Positions 12,177-23,364 of a DNA stretch of 64,000 nt are shown piece by piece. The DNA lies in the NCBI GenBank assembly GCA_965222755.1, contig CBDCUK010000001.1:186001-250000 (forward strand), in the 5' to 3' direction. Position 1 is the stretch's first letter, and each line of letters opens with the position of its first letter. The translations under genes and the position numbers were made by a program. The notes under the pieces were generated by a model. The model did not search any database. It was not told the origin of the DNA and saw only the letters and a list, made by a program, of their open reading frames with translations. Origin of the DNA: JABABV01 sp965222755 (lineage in GTDB: Bacteria; Bacillota_I; Bacilli_A; Mycoplasmatales; JABABV01).

Positions 12177-12303
12177 AATTAAGTTTCTCCTAAATTTTAA
12201 TATTAATTTTTTTATAATTCAATTTTGAAATTAAATTAACAATTAAGCTAACTTCAAAATTATATTATAATATCACATTTATGAGGTTGTAGACAAGGAA
12301 AAA

Positions 12304-12810
12304 TTATTTACTTTTAATATTAATAATTTTTACTTTGTAAGGACTTTCAATATTTTTAACTAAAATAACATCGTTTTTAGTCGCTCCCATAATTGCTTTC
12401 GCTATTGGAGATTCGTTTGAAATTTTATTAGCAAACGGATCGGCTTCAACTGAACCAACGATTGTATATTCATGTTCTTTATTAGTTTTAAGGTTTTTTA
12501 AAGTTACGATTGCACCAACTTGAACTTTGTTACCGATATGTTTTTGATCGATAATTTGAGCGTTATCAACTTGGGTTTCTAATTCTTTAATACGTGATTC
12601 AACTTGTGCTTGACGATTACGAGCAGCGTCATAGTCAGCATTTTCTGATAAATCTCCTTGGGCACGAGCCTCTTGGATTTCTTTAATAACTTGGTTACGA
12701 GTCACGTTTACTAAATTGCTTAACTCTGCTTTAATGTGTGCTAAACCCTCACTTGTTAGTAGGATTTTTTTATTATCAATAGCGTTGTTTGTTTCGAAAT
12801 TATTACTCAT
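12304..12810 (-). CDS. greA: transcription elongation factor GreA
   Basis: Rescues backtracked RNA polymerase by stimulating transcript cleavage. It has 168 aa. The N-terminal antiparallel coiled coil (residues about 15-85) includes the acidic tip EARAQGDLSENADYDAAR, which enters the polymerase secondary channel. The C-terminal FKBP-like globular domain has VGAIVTLKNLKT, YTIVGSVEADP and ISNESPIAKAIMG. AAGGAGCTAATAAAT precedes the ATG. A TATAAT-like box at 12846-12851 is a reasonable -10. Confidence 0.96.
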   Translation of the reverse strand: MSNNFETNNAIDNKKILLTSEGLAHIKAELSNLVNVTRNQVIKEIQEARAQGDLSENADYDAARNRQAQVESRIKELETQVDNAQIIDQKHIGNKVQVGAIVTLKNLKTNKEHEYTIVGSVEADPFANKISNESPIAKAIMGATKNDVILVKNIESPYKVKIINIKSK

Positions 12811-12845
12811 ATTTATTAGCTCCTTAATATTATGTTGCTTTGTTT

Positions 12846-12874
12846 ATTATAACACATAATGATCATATATATAT
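12846..12874 (-). promoter_or_regulatory. candidate greA promoter
   Basis: A minus-strand TATAAT at 12846-12851 lies 35 nt upstream of the greA start. There is only a weak AT-rich -35 region 17 nt further upstream. Confidence 0.4.
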
Positions 12875-12931
12875 AATAACTAATCTGGAAAATAAATTCT
12901 AATTTGTTCCTAAAACGTTTTTTAATTAAAT

Positions 12932-12964
12932 AAAAAACAGTAAGTTTTTACTCACTGTTTTTTC
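12932..12964 (-). terminator. terminator after tRNA-Arg
   Basis: Arms AAAAAACAGTAAGT and ACTCACTGTTTTTT (one mismatch) lie 68 nt downstream of the tRNA on the minus strand. Confidence 0.7.
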
Positions 12965-13031
12965 ATTTTGTGGAACTATAAATTTATGCCACTTTCGTAT
13001 ATGTTCTAGTGTTTTAAATCACATACAAAAA

Positions 13032-13109
13032 TGGCACCCTCGGAGGGACTTGAACCCCCGACCACATGCTTAGAAGGCACGTGCTCTATCCAGGCTGAGC
13101 TACGAGGGC
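13032..13109 (-). tRNA. tRNA-Arg (anticodon UCU)
   Basis: Minus strand. The 5' acceptor arm GCCCTCG pairs with CGAGGGT, with an encoded CCA at the 3' end (13032-13034). The D-arm contains GCTCAGCCTGGATAGAGC. The anticodon stem CGTGC/GCATG encloses the loop CTTCTAA, giving TCT. The T-arm has GGGGGTTCAAGTCCC. It reads AGA codons, the dominant Arg codon in AT-rich mollicutes. Confidence 0.95.
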
Positions 13110-13181
13110 ATTTATACCACGTCATAAATTATACATTAAAACTGCTTGAAATACTATAAAATAATTACTTTTATATCGAAA

Positions 13182-13661
13182 TTATTTGATCTTTTTCAAA
13201 ATGTAATTTAATTTATCATTTTCAACACTTAAAATTGCATAAGTTTTTCCATCATCTGAGCGCGGATAAGCACAACTACCAGGATTAATGATGTAAATAT
13301 TATCGTATTCATAGAATTGAGGAACGTGCGTATGACCGCAAAAAATAATATTAACTTTTTGTTTTTTGGCTCATTTGATCATTTTATGACCTCGATTATA
13401 ATAGCCAAATTGATCACTATGGCAAGCCAGGGCAGTAAAATGATCATTGATTTTAAAAGTGATATTTGGTGCTAAATCACTGCCTCAATCATTATTACCT
13501 GGGACAACAACATCAAAATTATTAGTATAGTAATTTTGATCACCAACAAAATCACCTAGAAAAACACTAAAATCATAATTACCAGCTTCAGTGGCAAAAA
13601 TCTTTTTCACAATTTTACTTTTTCCATGCGAGTCCGATATTAATAAAATCCGTTTTTCCAT
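13182..13661 (-). CDS. YfcE/MJ0936-type metallophosphoesterase
   Basis: Calcineurin-fold phosphodiesterase of 159 aa with all metal-binding motifs: D-S-H in ILLISDSHG (residues 9-11), GD in FLGDFVG, GNND in VVPGNNDWG, a central His in ALACHSDQFG, and GHTHVP near residue 118. It ends near NPGSCAYPRSDD. This is the YsnB/YfcE family, usually active on phosphodiesters in vitro; the natural substrate is unclear. It is 26 nt downstream of uvrC and co-directional, so probably co-transcribed. One TGA Trp codon follows GNND. Confidence 0.9.
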
Positions 13662-13687
13662 AATCTCATTTCTTTCTGTGATTCAAT

Positions 13688-15454
13688 TTATAAATCACTC
13701 TTAATTTTTTGGGCAACTTTTAAAGAAACGTATTTTGCTAGTTGTTCCAAAGGGGCTTTTTTAATGTAATACAAAGTTTTAAATTCAGTTAATAATTTTG
13801 CTTTTCCAACTTTTCCCAAACCACTAATATTATCCAAAGGTGACTTCTGCAACAAGTTAATACTACGTTGTAAATGCATTTTGGAGCGCGCATAACGATC
13901 ACCCTCAGTTTGTAATTGAGCAAAGAAACTATACAATGGCTCTTTGATGAAATGCTCAACGCGATCAATAATAATTCCGCGTGTTTCATGAGCGGCATCT
14001 TTAACTAAACTAACTAATAAAATTTTATCAGTTAGTTGAAACTGAGCAAGTACTTTCTGAGCAACTTGATATTGGGCAATCCCGCCATCGATCACTAATA
14101 AGTCTGGGAGCGCGATTTTAGTAGTTAAACGAGTATGAAGAAACCGATAAATAACTTCATTGAAAGTTTTACAATCATCACCCTGACTAGCACCAATTTT
14201 ATAATAACGATATTTTGCTTTTAAATATTGGAAGTCTTTATTAATAATGACGCTTCCAATATTAGCGCTCCCTTGAAAATGAGAATTATCAAAAAAAGCG
14301 ATTTCAGAAATGTGATCGGCTTTTAGCAATTCTAAAAGTTGAGCTTTAATTTTAATATTAATTTCTTCTCTAACTTTAAAACTAGCAATGTTTAAATTAA
14401 AGTAATTTTTGGCATTAATAAAAACTGAATTAATAATTTCTTTTTTGAGACCACGTTGCGCTAAAGTAATTTTTCCTTTTCCGGCTGGGCGAGTTTTTAA
14501 ATATTCTGCTAGAACAATTTTTAATTCTGGATTATCAATAATAACTTCTTGTGCTAATAAATTATTATTGTAAAAATAATTAATAAATTCTTGGAGCGTA
14601 TTAGTCAGTGAAATTTTAATCACCGCCATGAAATTACGATGTGTTTGTAGTTTTCCAGCTTGATATTGAAAAGTACTAATGTTAATAATATTATCTTTAA
14701 TATAATAATTAATTGCGTCGCGATTTTTTAAATCATTAAAAATCACTTCACTACTATTAATGAAATCATTAATCGTAGTTAGTAAATCTTTATATTTTTG
14801 AGCACTCTCATAATCAAGTTGCTCTGATGCTTGATTCATTAAAATACTAATTTTATCAAGGACAGTTTTTGAGTTTTTTTGAAAGAAATCTTTAATTAAT
14901 TTAATGTTAGTGGCAAAGTCATTATCTTCTGGGTGTTTGCATAATGTGTTAATGCATTGGTGTAAATGACTGTAAAAACACGGCGTTTTAGCATTAACTT
15001 GGCATTTGCGCAGCGGATAAAAACGCTCAATAATATTAACAATTTTCCGAATTTTGGCCCCATCTGGGAAAGGACCAATAAAATAATCTTTCTCATTAAT
15101 GCGGCGATTAACTAATAAGCGCGGCAGACGTTCATTAGTAATGACAACGTAGGGATAACTTTTATCATCTTTGAATAAAATATTATAAGGTGGTAATTCA
15201 CGCTTAATTAAAGTTTGTTCTAATAATAAAGCATCAGCTTGTGTTTTCGTAATCGTGTAACTAAAATCACTAATTTCTGAAAGCATTTTCCCCATTTTAT
15301 AATTATGAACTTTACTTAAATAAGTGTTCATTCGATGATGCAGATTGTTTGCTTTACCAACATAAATAATTTCTTGATATTTATTAATTCAACAATAAAT
15401 TCCAGCAGCATGAGCGACTTTATCTAGACGGGTTTTTAAATCATAAATCGCCAT
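13688..15454 (-). CDS. uvrC: UvrABC excinuclease subunit C
   Basis: Makes both incisions in nucleotide excision repair when recruited by UvrB to damaged DNA. It has 588 aa, normal length. The true start (ATG 15452-15454) gives the GIY-YIG nuclease domain: AGIYCWINKYQ at 17-27 and YVGKANNL. Next come a UVR motif region (residues about 190-230, SEQLDYESAQKYKDLL) and the RNase H-like second nuclease domain with DNSHFQGS and LLVIDGG. Tandem helix-hairpin-helix motifs sit at the C-terminus (LDNISGLGKVGKAKLL). The acidic catalytic residues of the RNase H-like fold are visible. It is followed closely by the phosphoesterase. Confidence 0.96.
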
Positions 15455-15530
15455 AATTATTAACACCTCCAACATCTTTTTTTATTTCTTAACTTCTAAA
15501 TAACTAATTTTATTATACCAACATAATGAT

Positions 15531-15562
15531 AAAAAAACACTAATATTAATTAGTGTTTTTCA
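15531..15562 (-). terminator. rho-independent terminator of ftsK
   Basis: Perfect arms AAAACACTAAT and ATTAGTGTTTT, 15 nt beyond the ftsK stop on the minus strand. Confidence 0.8.
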
Positions 15563-15576
15563 ACAATTTAATTTCT

Positions 15577-18369
15577 TTAATCAATCTCAAAATTAGCTTT
15601 TTGATATTTAGGATTAAAATTTGGTTTGCCCTGAGTGCTCGCAAAACGAATCACGCTATCAATTTCTTGATCAGCAATGAAACCACCTTGTAAACGAATT
15701 AGTTCATGCCCGAAATTAGAAAACAACATATCTCCATTACCAATTAAAGTTTCGGCACCATTAAAATCAATAATTGTGCGCGAATCAACTTGTGCACTAA
15801 CTGCAAATGCAATTCGTGATGGGAGATTGGCTTTAATTAATCCGGTAATCACATTCGTTGATGGACGTTGGGTCGCAACAATTAAATGAATTCCAGCAGC
15901 ACGAGCTTTTTGAGTAATGCGGATGATTGATTTTTCTACTGTTTTTGAACTAAGACTCATTAAGTCAGCTAATTCATCAATGATGACAACAATCTTTGGT
16001 CACGTTGCCAAATCATTGTTAATCGCATATTCATTATAAGCATCAATGTTGCGGATTTTATGATCAGCCATCATGCTGTAACGATTTTCCATTTCATTAA
16101 CTAATTGATCAAGCGCATAGTTGGCTGCTTCAGGATCACTAATAATTGGTGTTAATAAATGGGGAATTGCTTCATAGTTAATTAGTTCAACTTTTTTAGG
16201 ATCAATTAAAATGAACTTAACTTGTTGCGGCGTTGCTTTCATTAAGATTGTATTAATGATTCCATTTATACAAACTGATTTCCCAGATCCAGTTGCTCCC
16301 GCAATTAATAAATGGGGCGCTTTTTCAATATCAAGAACGACAATGTTACCGTTGATATCTTTTCCTAGGCCAACAGCAAGTGGATTTAATTCATCATCAG
16401 TTGATAAATTAGTGACAATTTCTTTAATACTCACTGTTTGGCGATTAATATTGGGAACTTCAATTCCAACTAGCGATGTTCCTGGTGTGGGTGCTTCAAT
16501 TCGTAAACTATGAACTGCCAGACTTAATTTAAAGTTATTGGCTAAATTAGTAATCTTTTTCAGATTGACTCCCGCTCCGGGAATAATCATAAATTTAGTT
16601 ACTGTTGGTCCAATAATATAACTCTGAGTTTTTGCATCAATATGGAAGGAACTAAAAACATCATCAAGCGTCTCAATTTTATTTTCAGCCCATTTAACTT
16701 GCTGATTATAATTAAGGCGATTGCTTTCGGGATGTAATAAATTACTAGTATTATATTTTTTATAATTATCTTCTTCATCAATGTGATTACTAGAAATTTT
16801 TGAATTAGACTTTATGCTCCTGGAATAGTCTCCATCTTCATAATCATCATTACGCAGAGCAGCTTGGACATCATCCTCGTCATCATCGTCTTCTTCGTAT
16901 TGTTGACCATAACTTTCATACTCTTCCTCGTCTTGATCAGCTTCATCATCATCAATATTATGTTCATAATCATCGAAATCATCTTCTGATTCGTGATTAT
17001 TTTGATAAGAGTAGTTTTCTTCTTCTTCTTCTTGATCATCTTCATCTTGATTGAGAAAACGATTTCTATCATCGTCATCACCATCATATGATTGGTGATT
17101 CTCATTAAGTGGGGCGCTTTCACTACTACTTTCTTCGCCAAAAGAAAATAATTCTTCATCGCTCAGTTCTTGATCATTATTTTGATATTCATCAGTTTCT
17201 GAAGTTGTATTATTATTAGGAGCAAAACTATAATTAAATTCCGGTTCTGGATTAATTGTTGTTTTGGCAACTATTTCTTGATCATCAAGATTACCCTCAG
17301 CATCAAAATGGTGATTATTTAATAAATCACTAGCGTATTTATCAGCTTGAGCTTTCGCTTCTGCTTTGGCACTTTGATCCATTTCTGGATAAGCACCAGG
17401 ACGATGATAAAATTCTTTCATTTTTTGAGGTGTTGTTTTATTAATGTCACCCATGATTGGAGAAAGATTAACTTCATTAAGATTAATCTCTTGACGGCTT
17501 TCTTGGACTGTTTCAACTGCTGTTGGCACAGTTGTACTAACTCCAGCTGCAGCTAGGAGTGTTTCTTGATCAAACAGTTCTTGGGAATTAGAAACTTTCG
17601 CAATTTTGGAAAATTTATTTTGTTGGTGGAGCGTTGTTTGAAATGTTTCATTAACTGCTAAACGACGATTAGTGACTGGGGAACCATTACGACTTTTTAA
17701 ATAGCGGTGGTGCCCACTTTCAATATTGCGCAGTTTTTTTGTATGATCTTTATAACTAGTATAATTTTGCACTGGATCTTTTAAACGATGTTGTTTGTGA
17801 AATGGTGAACTAATAAAATGTCAAAAACCAACTCAAGAACCAACAGTGAATAAGAAAGTTGCTAATAGAGCAAAGACTGCTAACATTGGTAATAAATAAG
17901 CAACTGGCATTAATTCTGTTAAACCACCATATAATAAGGCACTAATTAAACCCCCATCAGCGACATTAATGCTATATCATTGACTAACACGAATTTGGTC
18001 TCATCAATAATTAAATGAATTGTTAAAGCCTTGATTAGTAATATTATTAAAATTAAAAACAAACGCTGTTAATGTAATACAGAGAATTATTAAAATTAAT
18101 GCATAATTAATATAATGCATATGGAGGAACGGTGGTAAGTGATGGGCTTTATTATGGAATAAATGACGTAGTAGGGCAAACAAACTAAACAAATAAGCTA
18201 TTGGGGCTCACTGGCCAAATAATAACCCATACGTTCAGCTATGTAGTGTTTGAAAACCATAAAGATATGGGACGAATTCACTAATTGCCATTAGTGTTAA
18301 AAGTAGCGTAAAAATCACTGCTACTAAGTGTTTGTTCCGATGCTCATGATAATGATGAATTTGTTGCAT
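15577..18369 (-). CDS. ftsK: DNA translocase FtsK/SpoIIIE
   Basis: Membrane-anchored DNA pump for chromosome segregation at division; 930 aa in one frame through TGA Trp codons. The N-terminal region (residues 1-200) has about four membrane spans. A long linker follows with an extreme acidic tract (residues about 390-520, repeated D/E runs such as DDDDEDDV). The alpha/beta motor domains then carry Walker A GATGSGKS near residue 690 and Walker B VVIIDELADLM, with ATQRPSTNVITG. The protein stops at FNPKYQKANFEID, with no room for the winged-helix gamma domain that usually reads KOPS/SRS sequences. It has its own terminator at 15531. Confidence 0.93.
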
Positions 18370-18470
18370 AAGTCAACTCCCTTAATGAAGATATTTTGAA
18401 AACATAAATAAGTTTCTTCTCTAATATAATTATACATTAAAAATTAGATATAAAAAACCGGATTAATAAT

Positions 18471-18501
18471 AAAAAAAGAGTATTTGATACTCTTTTTTAG
18501 A
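18471..18501 (-). terminator. terminator of the RNase J-like gene
   Basis: Perfect arms AAAAAGAGTAT and ATACTCTTTTT around TTG, 17 nt beyond the stop at 18518. Confidence 0.85.
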
Positions 18502-18517
18502 TCTTGATTACCGTTGT

Positions 18518-20197
18518 TTAAACTTCAACAATGACTGGAATAACCATTGGTGATTTTTTTGTATTTTTCATAACAATACGAGAAACTTTTCGACGAATTA
18601 TATTTGTGATTTCACGGTTGTTGAATTTCTCTTTTTTCTCTTTTAAATTGAAGCTGTAATCTTCAATTAAAGTTCCAACAGCGTTTTTAACTAAGTCGAA
18701 TAGTTCTTGCGTAGTATTATCAACATAGACAACTCCACGCATTTGAATATCGATTGTTCCCACTAGTTCGTGGTTATCTTTACGACTTAACATAATCCCT
18801 AAAACGACAACTCCATCACGAGATAGCATTTCACGTTCACGGATAATTTCAACCCCGACGTTATGAACTCCACCATCATCAACCATAACATCTTTGGCGA
18901 TGTCTAGTTTGAAGCGACGTTTTTCTAGTTGACCGTCCTTAAAGGTGATTACTTCACCGTTGTTTAGGAGCATTGTAGTAACTTTATTATCTTCATCAAA
19001 TAATTGACTAGCACCTAACATATTTTTGTAAAGTCCTTTAATTGGAATAAATACTTTTGGCTCAACAATGTTAGCCATTAATTTAATATCTTCTGATGCC
19101 GGATGTAGTAAATAATGTTGTTTACGTGGTACTAAGAAAATTTGGGGATCATTTTTAGCAACTTCATCTAGTGAAGCAGCAGCTAAACGCTCAACACCAG
19201 GAACTGGAGTTGAAATAACTAGGACAGTATCAGTTGCTCTAATTCTAACGCTATTATTATTTCCAAGTCCAATTTGTGCCATTTTTTGATATAATTCATC
19301 TCAGCTATCAGTAATAATTACTACTAAATCTTTTTCATCTTCGATTTTAACTTTGTTTAAGTCGACGAAGCGTGCTTGTTTCACAATTGCGTTTGTGTTT
19401 TTCAGCGTTAGTAATAATTGATAACATGTTCAACTTGGTACTGCGACTTTTTTGTTATAACGATTCGCTAATGCAATGATTTCTAAAATATTGTAAATCA
19501 TTTCATCATATGCAAAAACAACGATACGTTCACTGGCATCAACAAATGGTGATTCAATAAACTGAGTTACTGTATGATTGGGTGCAGTAAAGCTTTGCTT
19601 TAATGCATTCTGACTTCCAGTTAATAAAGCTAGTGTTTTTTTATTGCTAACTTTTTTTGATAAATGACGCATATCTAAATTACGAGCAATAATGTCATTA
19701 GTATCAAATAAGAAATCACTTAAATAAACAAAGTTTCCATCAATTGTACTAATAATGAAACCATATGATCCTGGTAGTGATGATGTTACTGGGAATGGTT
19801 CAACAACAACATTGTTATCTAGTTTTAATGGTTGTTTTGGATTTAAAATTTTAATATATTTATGATAGTCACTCATTTTTAATTTATCAAGATAGTTCTT
19901 GATTAAAAATGCTGTTGTTGATGAACAATAAACATCAACGGCAATTTTCTTAAATAAGAACGGTAACGCTCCCATTAGTTGACTTTGTCCACTTGATATA
20001 AAGATTCCAGCAATTTTGTTTTTGTTTTTAATAAAGTAATCGAACTGCGGAATAACTGTATCAATTCCTAAACGACCACTTTTTGGAGCTTTTACTCCAC
20101 ACTCAAAAATAAAGATCTTTTCATCGACCTCAAACACATACATGTTCTTTCCAAGTTCATCTAATCCACCGACTGCGAAAAAATTAATAGTTGCCAT
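18518..20197 (-). CDS. RNase J-family protein with degenerate metal site
   Basis: A 559-aa homologue of ribonuclease J (metallo-beta-lactamase, beta-CASP and C-terminal domains). The N-terminus FFAVGGLDELGKNMYVFEV is typical. Where active RNase J has H-G-H-E-D-H, this protein reads S-G-Q-S-Q-L (residues 69-74), so all metal ligands of that motif are missing. The later SGH motif also appears lost (LLHPASEDIK). The D in YLSDFLFD and the beta-CASP region with VISTPVPG and KVFIPIKG remain. It resembles the non-catalytic partner of J1/J2 complexes such as Bacillus RNase J2. It probably acts as a structural subunit. It is divergent from mreB and carries one TGA Trp codon. Confidence 0.85.
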
Positions 20198-20445
20198 ATA
20201 ATAAAGGCACCTCCCATTTATTAAATTATATAATATAATATAATTATAAGGTTTATCTTATTTTTATTAATTACTTATAATTAAAGATTAATAGAATATT
20301 AATTAATATCCTTATTAGCAATAAATACTATAACATATATATAATTTAATAAAAAGATAAAATTTAATATATAATAGAGATATTAAATTTAGAGATTTTA
20401 TATTAAAGATATAAATAACGATATTAATTAGGAGTGTTCTATCAT

Positions 20446-21498
20446 ATGTTAGTAAATCAATGAAGACATATATTCTTACGCCAAAAAGCGAAAAATGTTC
20501 GGAATAAAAAATACATTTGTATTGATTTAGGAACAGTTAATACTTTAATCTATGTTAAAAACCATGGAATTGTTTTTAACGAATCAACAACGATTGCAAT
20601 TGACAACAATGATAATGTTATTGCTGTTGGGGAAACTGCTAAAAGAATGTATGGAAAAGGTAATAAACGCATCTCAATTGTTAAACCATTACAATATGGA
20701 GTGATTGGTGATTCTGAAATTACGATTAAGTTTATTAAATACATTTTTAAAACTTTAAAATTATCGCATTTATTAAAACGCTCAACTGTTTTGATGGCAG
20801 TGCCATCACAAGTGACGCGAGTGGAAAAGAATGCGATCATTTATGTTGCCCAAAAACTAGGAGCCCGTCATACTTTCGTCGAGGAAGAAGTTAAGATGGC
20901 GGCCGTTGGTGTGGGAATTAACATTTATGAAGCTAATGGTTATATGGTTGTCGATATCGGTGGAGGAACAACTGATATCGGAATTATCTCTCTTGGTGAT
21001 TTAGTCTTATCTGATACGACTAAAGTTGCTGGTAATCATATTGATCAAAGTATTTGTGAATACGTCCGTAATCATTACAATCTTGATATTAGTCCCTCAG
21101 TTGCTGAGGGTATTAAAACTGGAATTGGAACAGTTAATAATTCTTTTGAAAATCAAGTTATTGATATTTCTGGTCGCGATATTTTAACTTCACTTCCAAA
21201 ACAAATTAAACTAACGACTAAAGAAGTCCGTTGTGTTTTAATTAATGATGTTAAAATCATCATTAATAAAATTATTGATATTTTACAAAAAACACCACCA
21301 CAATTAGTTGCCGACATTATTAAGAACGGAATCGTTCTTGCTGGTGGTGGAAGTTTATTAAAAGGGATTAATCGCTTCCTGGAAATGTATCTTCAAGTTC
21401 CTGTGCATTTGGCACAAGATCCACTAATGGCCGTTCTTGAAGGAACGCGTTTATTTGAAGAAGAAATTATTAATAAGAAACAGTTAAAAATTAAATAA
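20446..21498 (+). CDS. mreB: MreB actin-like cytoskeletal protein
   Basis: Bacterial actin of 350 aa that forms membrane-associated filaments. The start ATG at 20446 follows AGGAGTGTTCTATCAT, and a TGA Trp is the sixth codon (MLVNQWRHIF), giving an amphipathic basic N-terminus. Actin motifs are phosphate-1 IDLGTVNTLIYV, phosphate-2 VVDIGGGTTDIGI and the adenosine motif GIVLAGGGSLLKGI. The length is standard for MreB. MreB is uncommon in wall-less mollicutes; in Spiroplasma, paralogues shape the helix and drive motility. It is monocistronic, with a terminator right after the gene. Confidence 0.95.
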
Positions 21499-21500
21499 GC

Positions 21501-21546
21501 AAAAAAAATATTAATTTCCAAATGAGGAGATTAATATTTTTTTACT
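21501..21546. terminator. bidirectional terminator between mreB and the MACPF-like operon
   Basis: Arms AAAAAAATATTAAT and ATTAATATTTTTTT flank the sequence TTCCAAATGAGGAG. It lies between the convergent stops at 21498 (plus) and 21561 (minus), with A and T tracts suitable for both strands. Confidence 0.8.
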
Positions 21547-21560
21547 TTATTTAGTTGTTT

Positions 21561-23330
21561 TTATGTAGTTGGTGTTAGAGGTGTTAAATCTGAATAAGTA
21601 GAATGATTTATGATCATATCTGGATTCAAAGACGAAGAATAATCAATTAACATATTTAAAATCCCATTAAAACCGCTAACGGGCAATGAAGGTTCATTTA
21701 AAATTAAAAATTTTTTTAAATTATTTTTCTTTGTATTATTGCAATTAAATTTAAAAGTTGTAACCGGGATCAAGCTTGAGAATAGTCTTATTTTATCAAA
21801 AAAATTTATTTTAATAAATCCGTAACCTGATAATATTCCACAAACATTTAAAATTTTATCGCTTCTAAATGTTACAATATTATCAAAAACATTTTGAAAA
21901 GTTAAGTCTTTAAAATTAATATATTGCATTGGGTTGTATTCTGACTTTTTAATTAAAATATTAATATATTTTATATTTATAATTAAATCTAATGTTTTTA
22001 ATTGATGAACAAAATCAATGTTTTTAAAAAAAATATTATTCCAATTTTTGCATTCATTAAATAGAGGCTTTGAATTGTGGTTTTTAAATAACATTATAAA
22101 ATTTAAATTATAATTTTCAAAAGATCTTTCTGATATATTATTATAATATTTTAATTTATTTATAAATAATAAATTAAAATTATATGAATATGCTTTTTTT
22201 AAATCCTGAGACATATTTTCATATAAATCATAATACTGATTTAGCTGTGGAAATTCTTTTAACATTTCTGCATTAGGATTGACAACATTTGCTGCTGGAT
22301 CATAATAATAAGAATAAGAATCCAATTGTTTTTCATTGATTCCTTTAGCAAAATATTGACTAGGATCACTTTTATTAGAAGGGTTGTTGTCAAAGTTAAC
22401 ATATTTAACTGCTTGATTTTGCATATCTTCTAAGAAAGCGCTTCTTTGAGAAGGCGTCCCGCTAATAATAGGTGCGCTTGGATTGCTTGGATCATTAACT
22501 TTATCATCAGGATAGATAACTCTATTTCCTGGCAGACTTAAAGTTGACATAGTAATTTTTGAATTATTATTACTATTTCCCATCGCAAGATTAAATGCTC
22601 CTGCTAAACTAAGTAATCCTTTTTTGAAATTTATTTTTGCTTTTACATCAGTTTTAGATACACTACTATCTAATTGAATATTTAAATTAAATAGGACTTC
22701 GCGTGTTGCATATATTTTTGTAACATATTTAGCATCATACTCATCAAAGAAAGTTTTAGTGTTTTTTGAATCAACTAATGATTTTGCTTTATCTGATAAT
22801 TGAGCTTTATTGTTGTAATCGAATAATTCGATTACATCAGTTTTCATGCGAAATGAAATATGAATATCTGAGGTACTACTCATTACTTGATGTTGAAAAC
22901 TAGCAGCTCCTGATAAAGCAAAGTGTTTGAATCCAAATGACATTGAGCCATCGACTCCTAAATCACTATTTAATTGATTTTGACTTGTAATTGATTCAAA
23001 ACTATACGAGCTGTCTAATGGGACGATTTTAACACCAACGTTATCAATGTTGCTAAAAGCATTTTTCTTTGAAAATGTTCCGTTAGTTAAATCATATCCG
23101 TAACCTAATAATGGTGGATCGCTTTGGATTGCTGATAATTGCATTGGATTAGTATTTGCAAGTGATTTGCGAGCATGCATTTTTTGCAAATACTTATCAT
23201 AAGACATTGTGTATGCTTTTAATGCTGGGGGTGGTGTAGTTTTATGATGATGGCTAAAATAGTTGTATGGCACAAATGCCAAAAGTCCACCAACTATAAT
23301 TGGTAAACTTAATCATTTTTTAATTTTCAT
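21561..23330 (-). CDS. MACPF-like secreted/anchored protein, copy 1
   Basis: A 589-aa paralogue of the array. ATG at 23328-23330 gives MKIKKWLSLPIIVGGLLAFV, a basic and hydrophobic signal or anchor without lipobox Cys. Residues 71-84 contain the MACPF-like opening LLGYGYDLTNG. Residues 105-165 form an alternating beta-rich core (SMSFGFKHFALSGAASF). Residues 194-212 (FFDEYDAKYVTKIYATREV) align with the MACPF signature F-x-x-YGTHY-x6-GG, but GTH and GG are replaced. From residue 377 the sequence leaves that of copy 2, with which it is almost identical before. The tail ends in MLIDYSSSLNPDMI. It is the last gene of its operon. MACPF assignment is inference. Confidence 0.7.
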
Positions 23331-23364
23331 TTTTTTCTCCTTATAAGTTTTATTTTTATAATTA

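Noticed and set aside
16211..17556. Open frames on the plus strand and in other minus frames across ftsK
   Set aside because: They mirror the low-complexity acidic tract and the motor domain of ftsK; no ribosome sites or sensible protein sequence.
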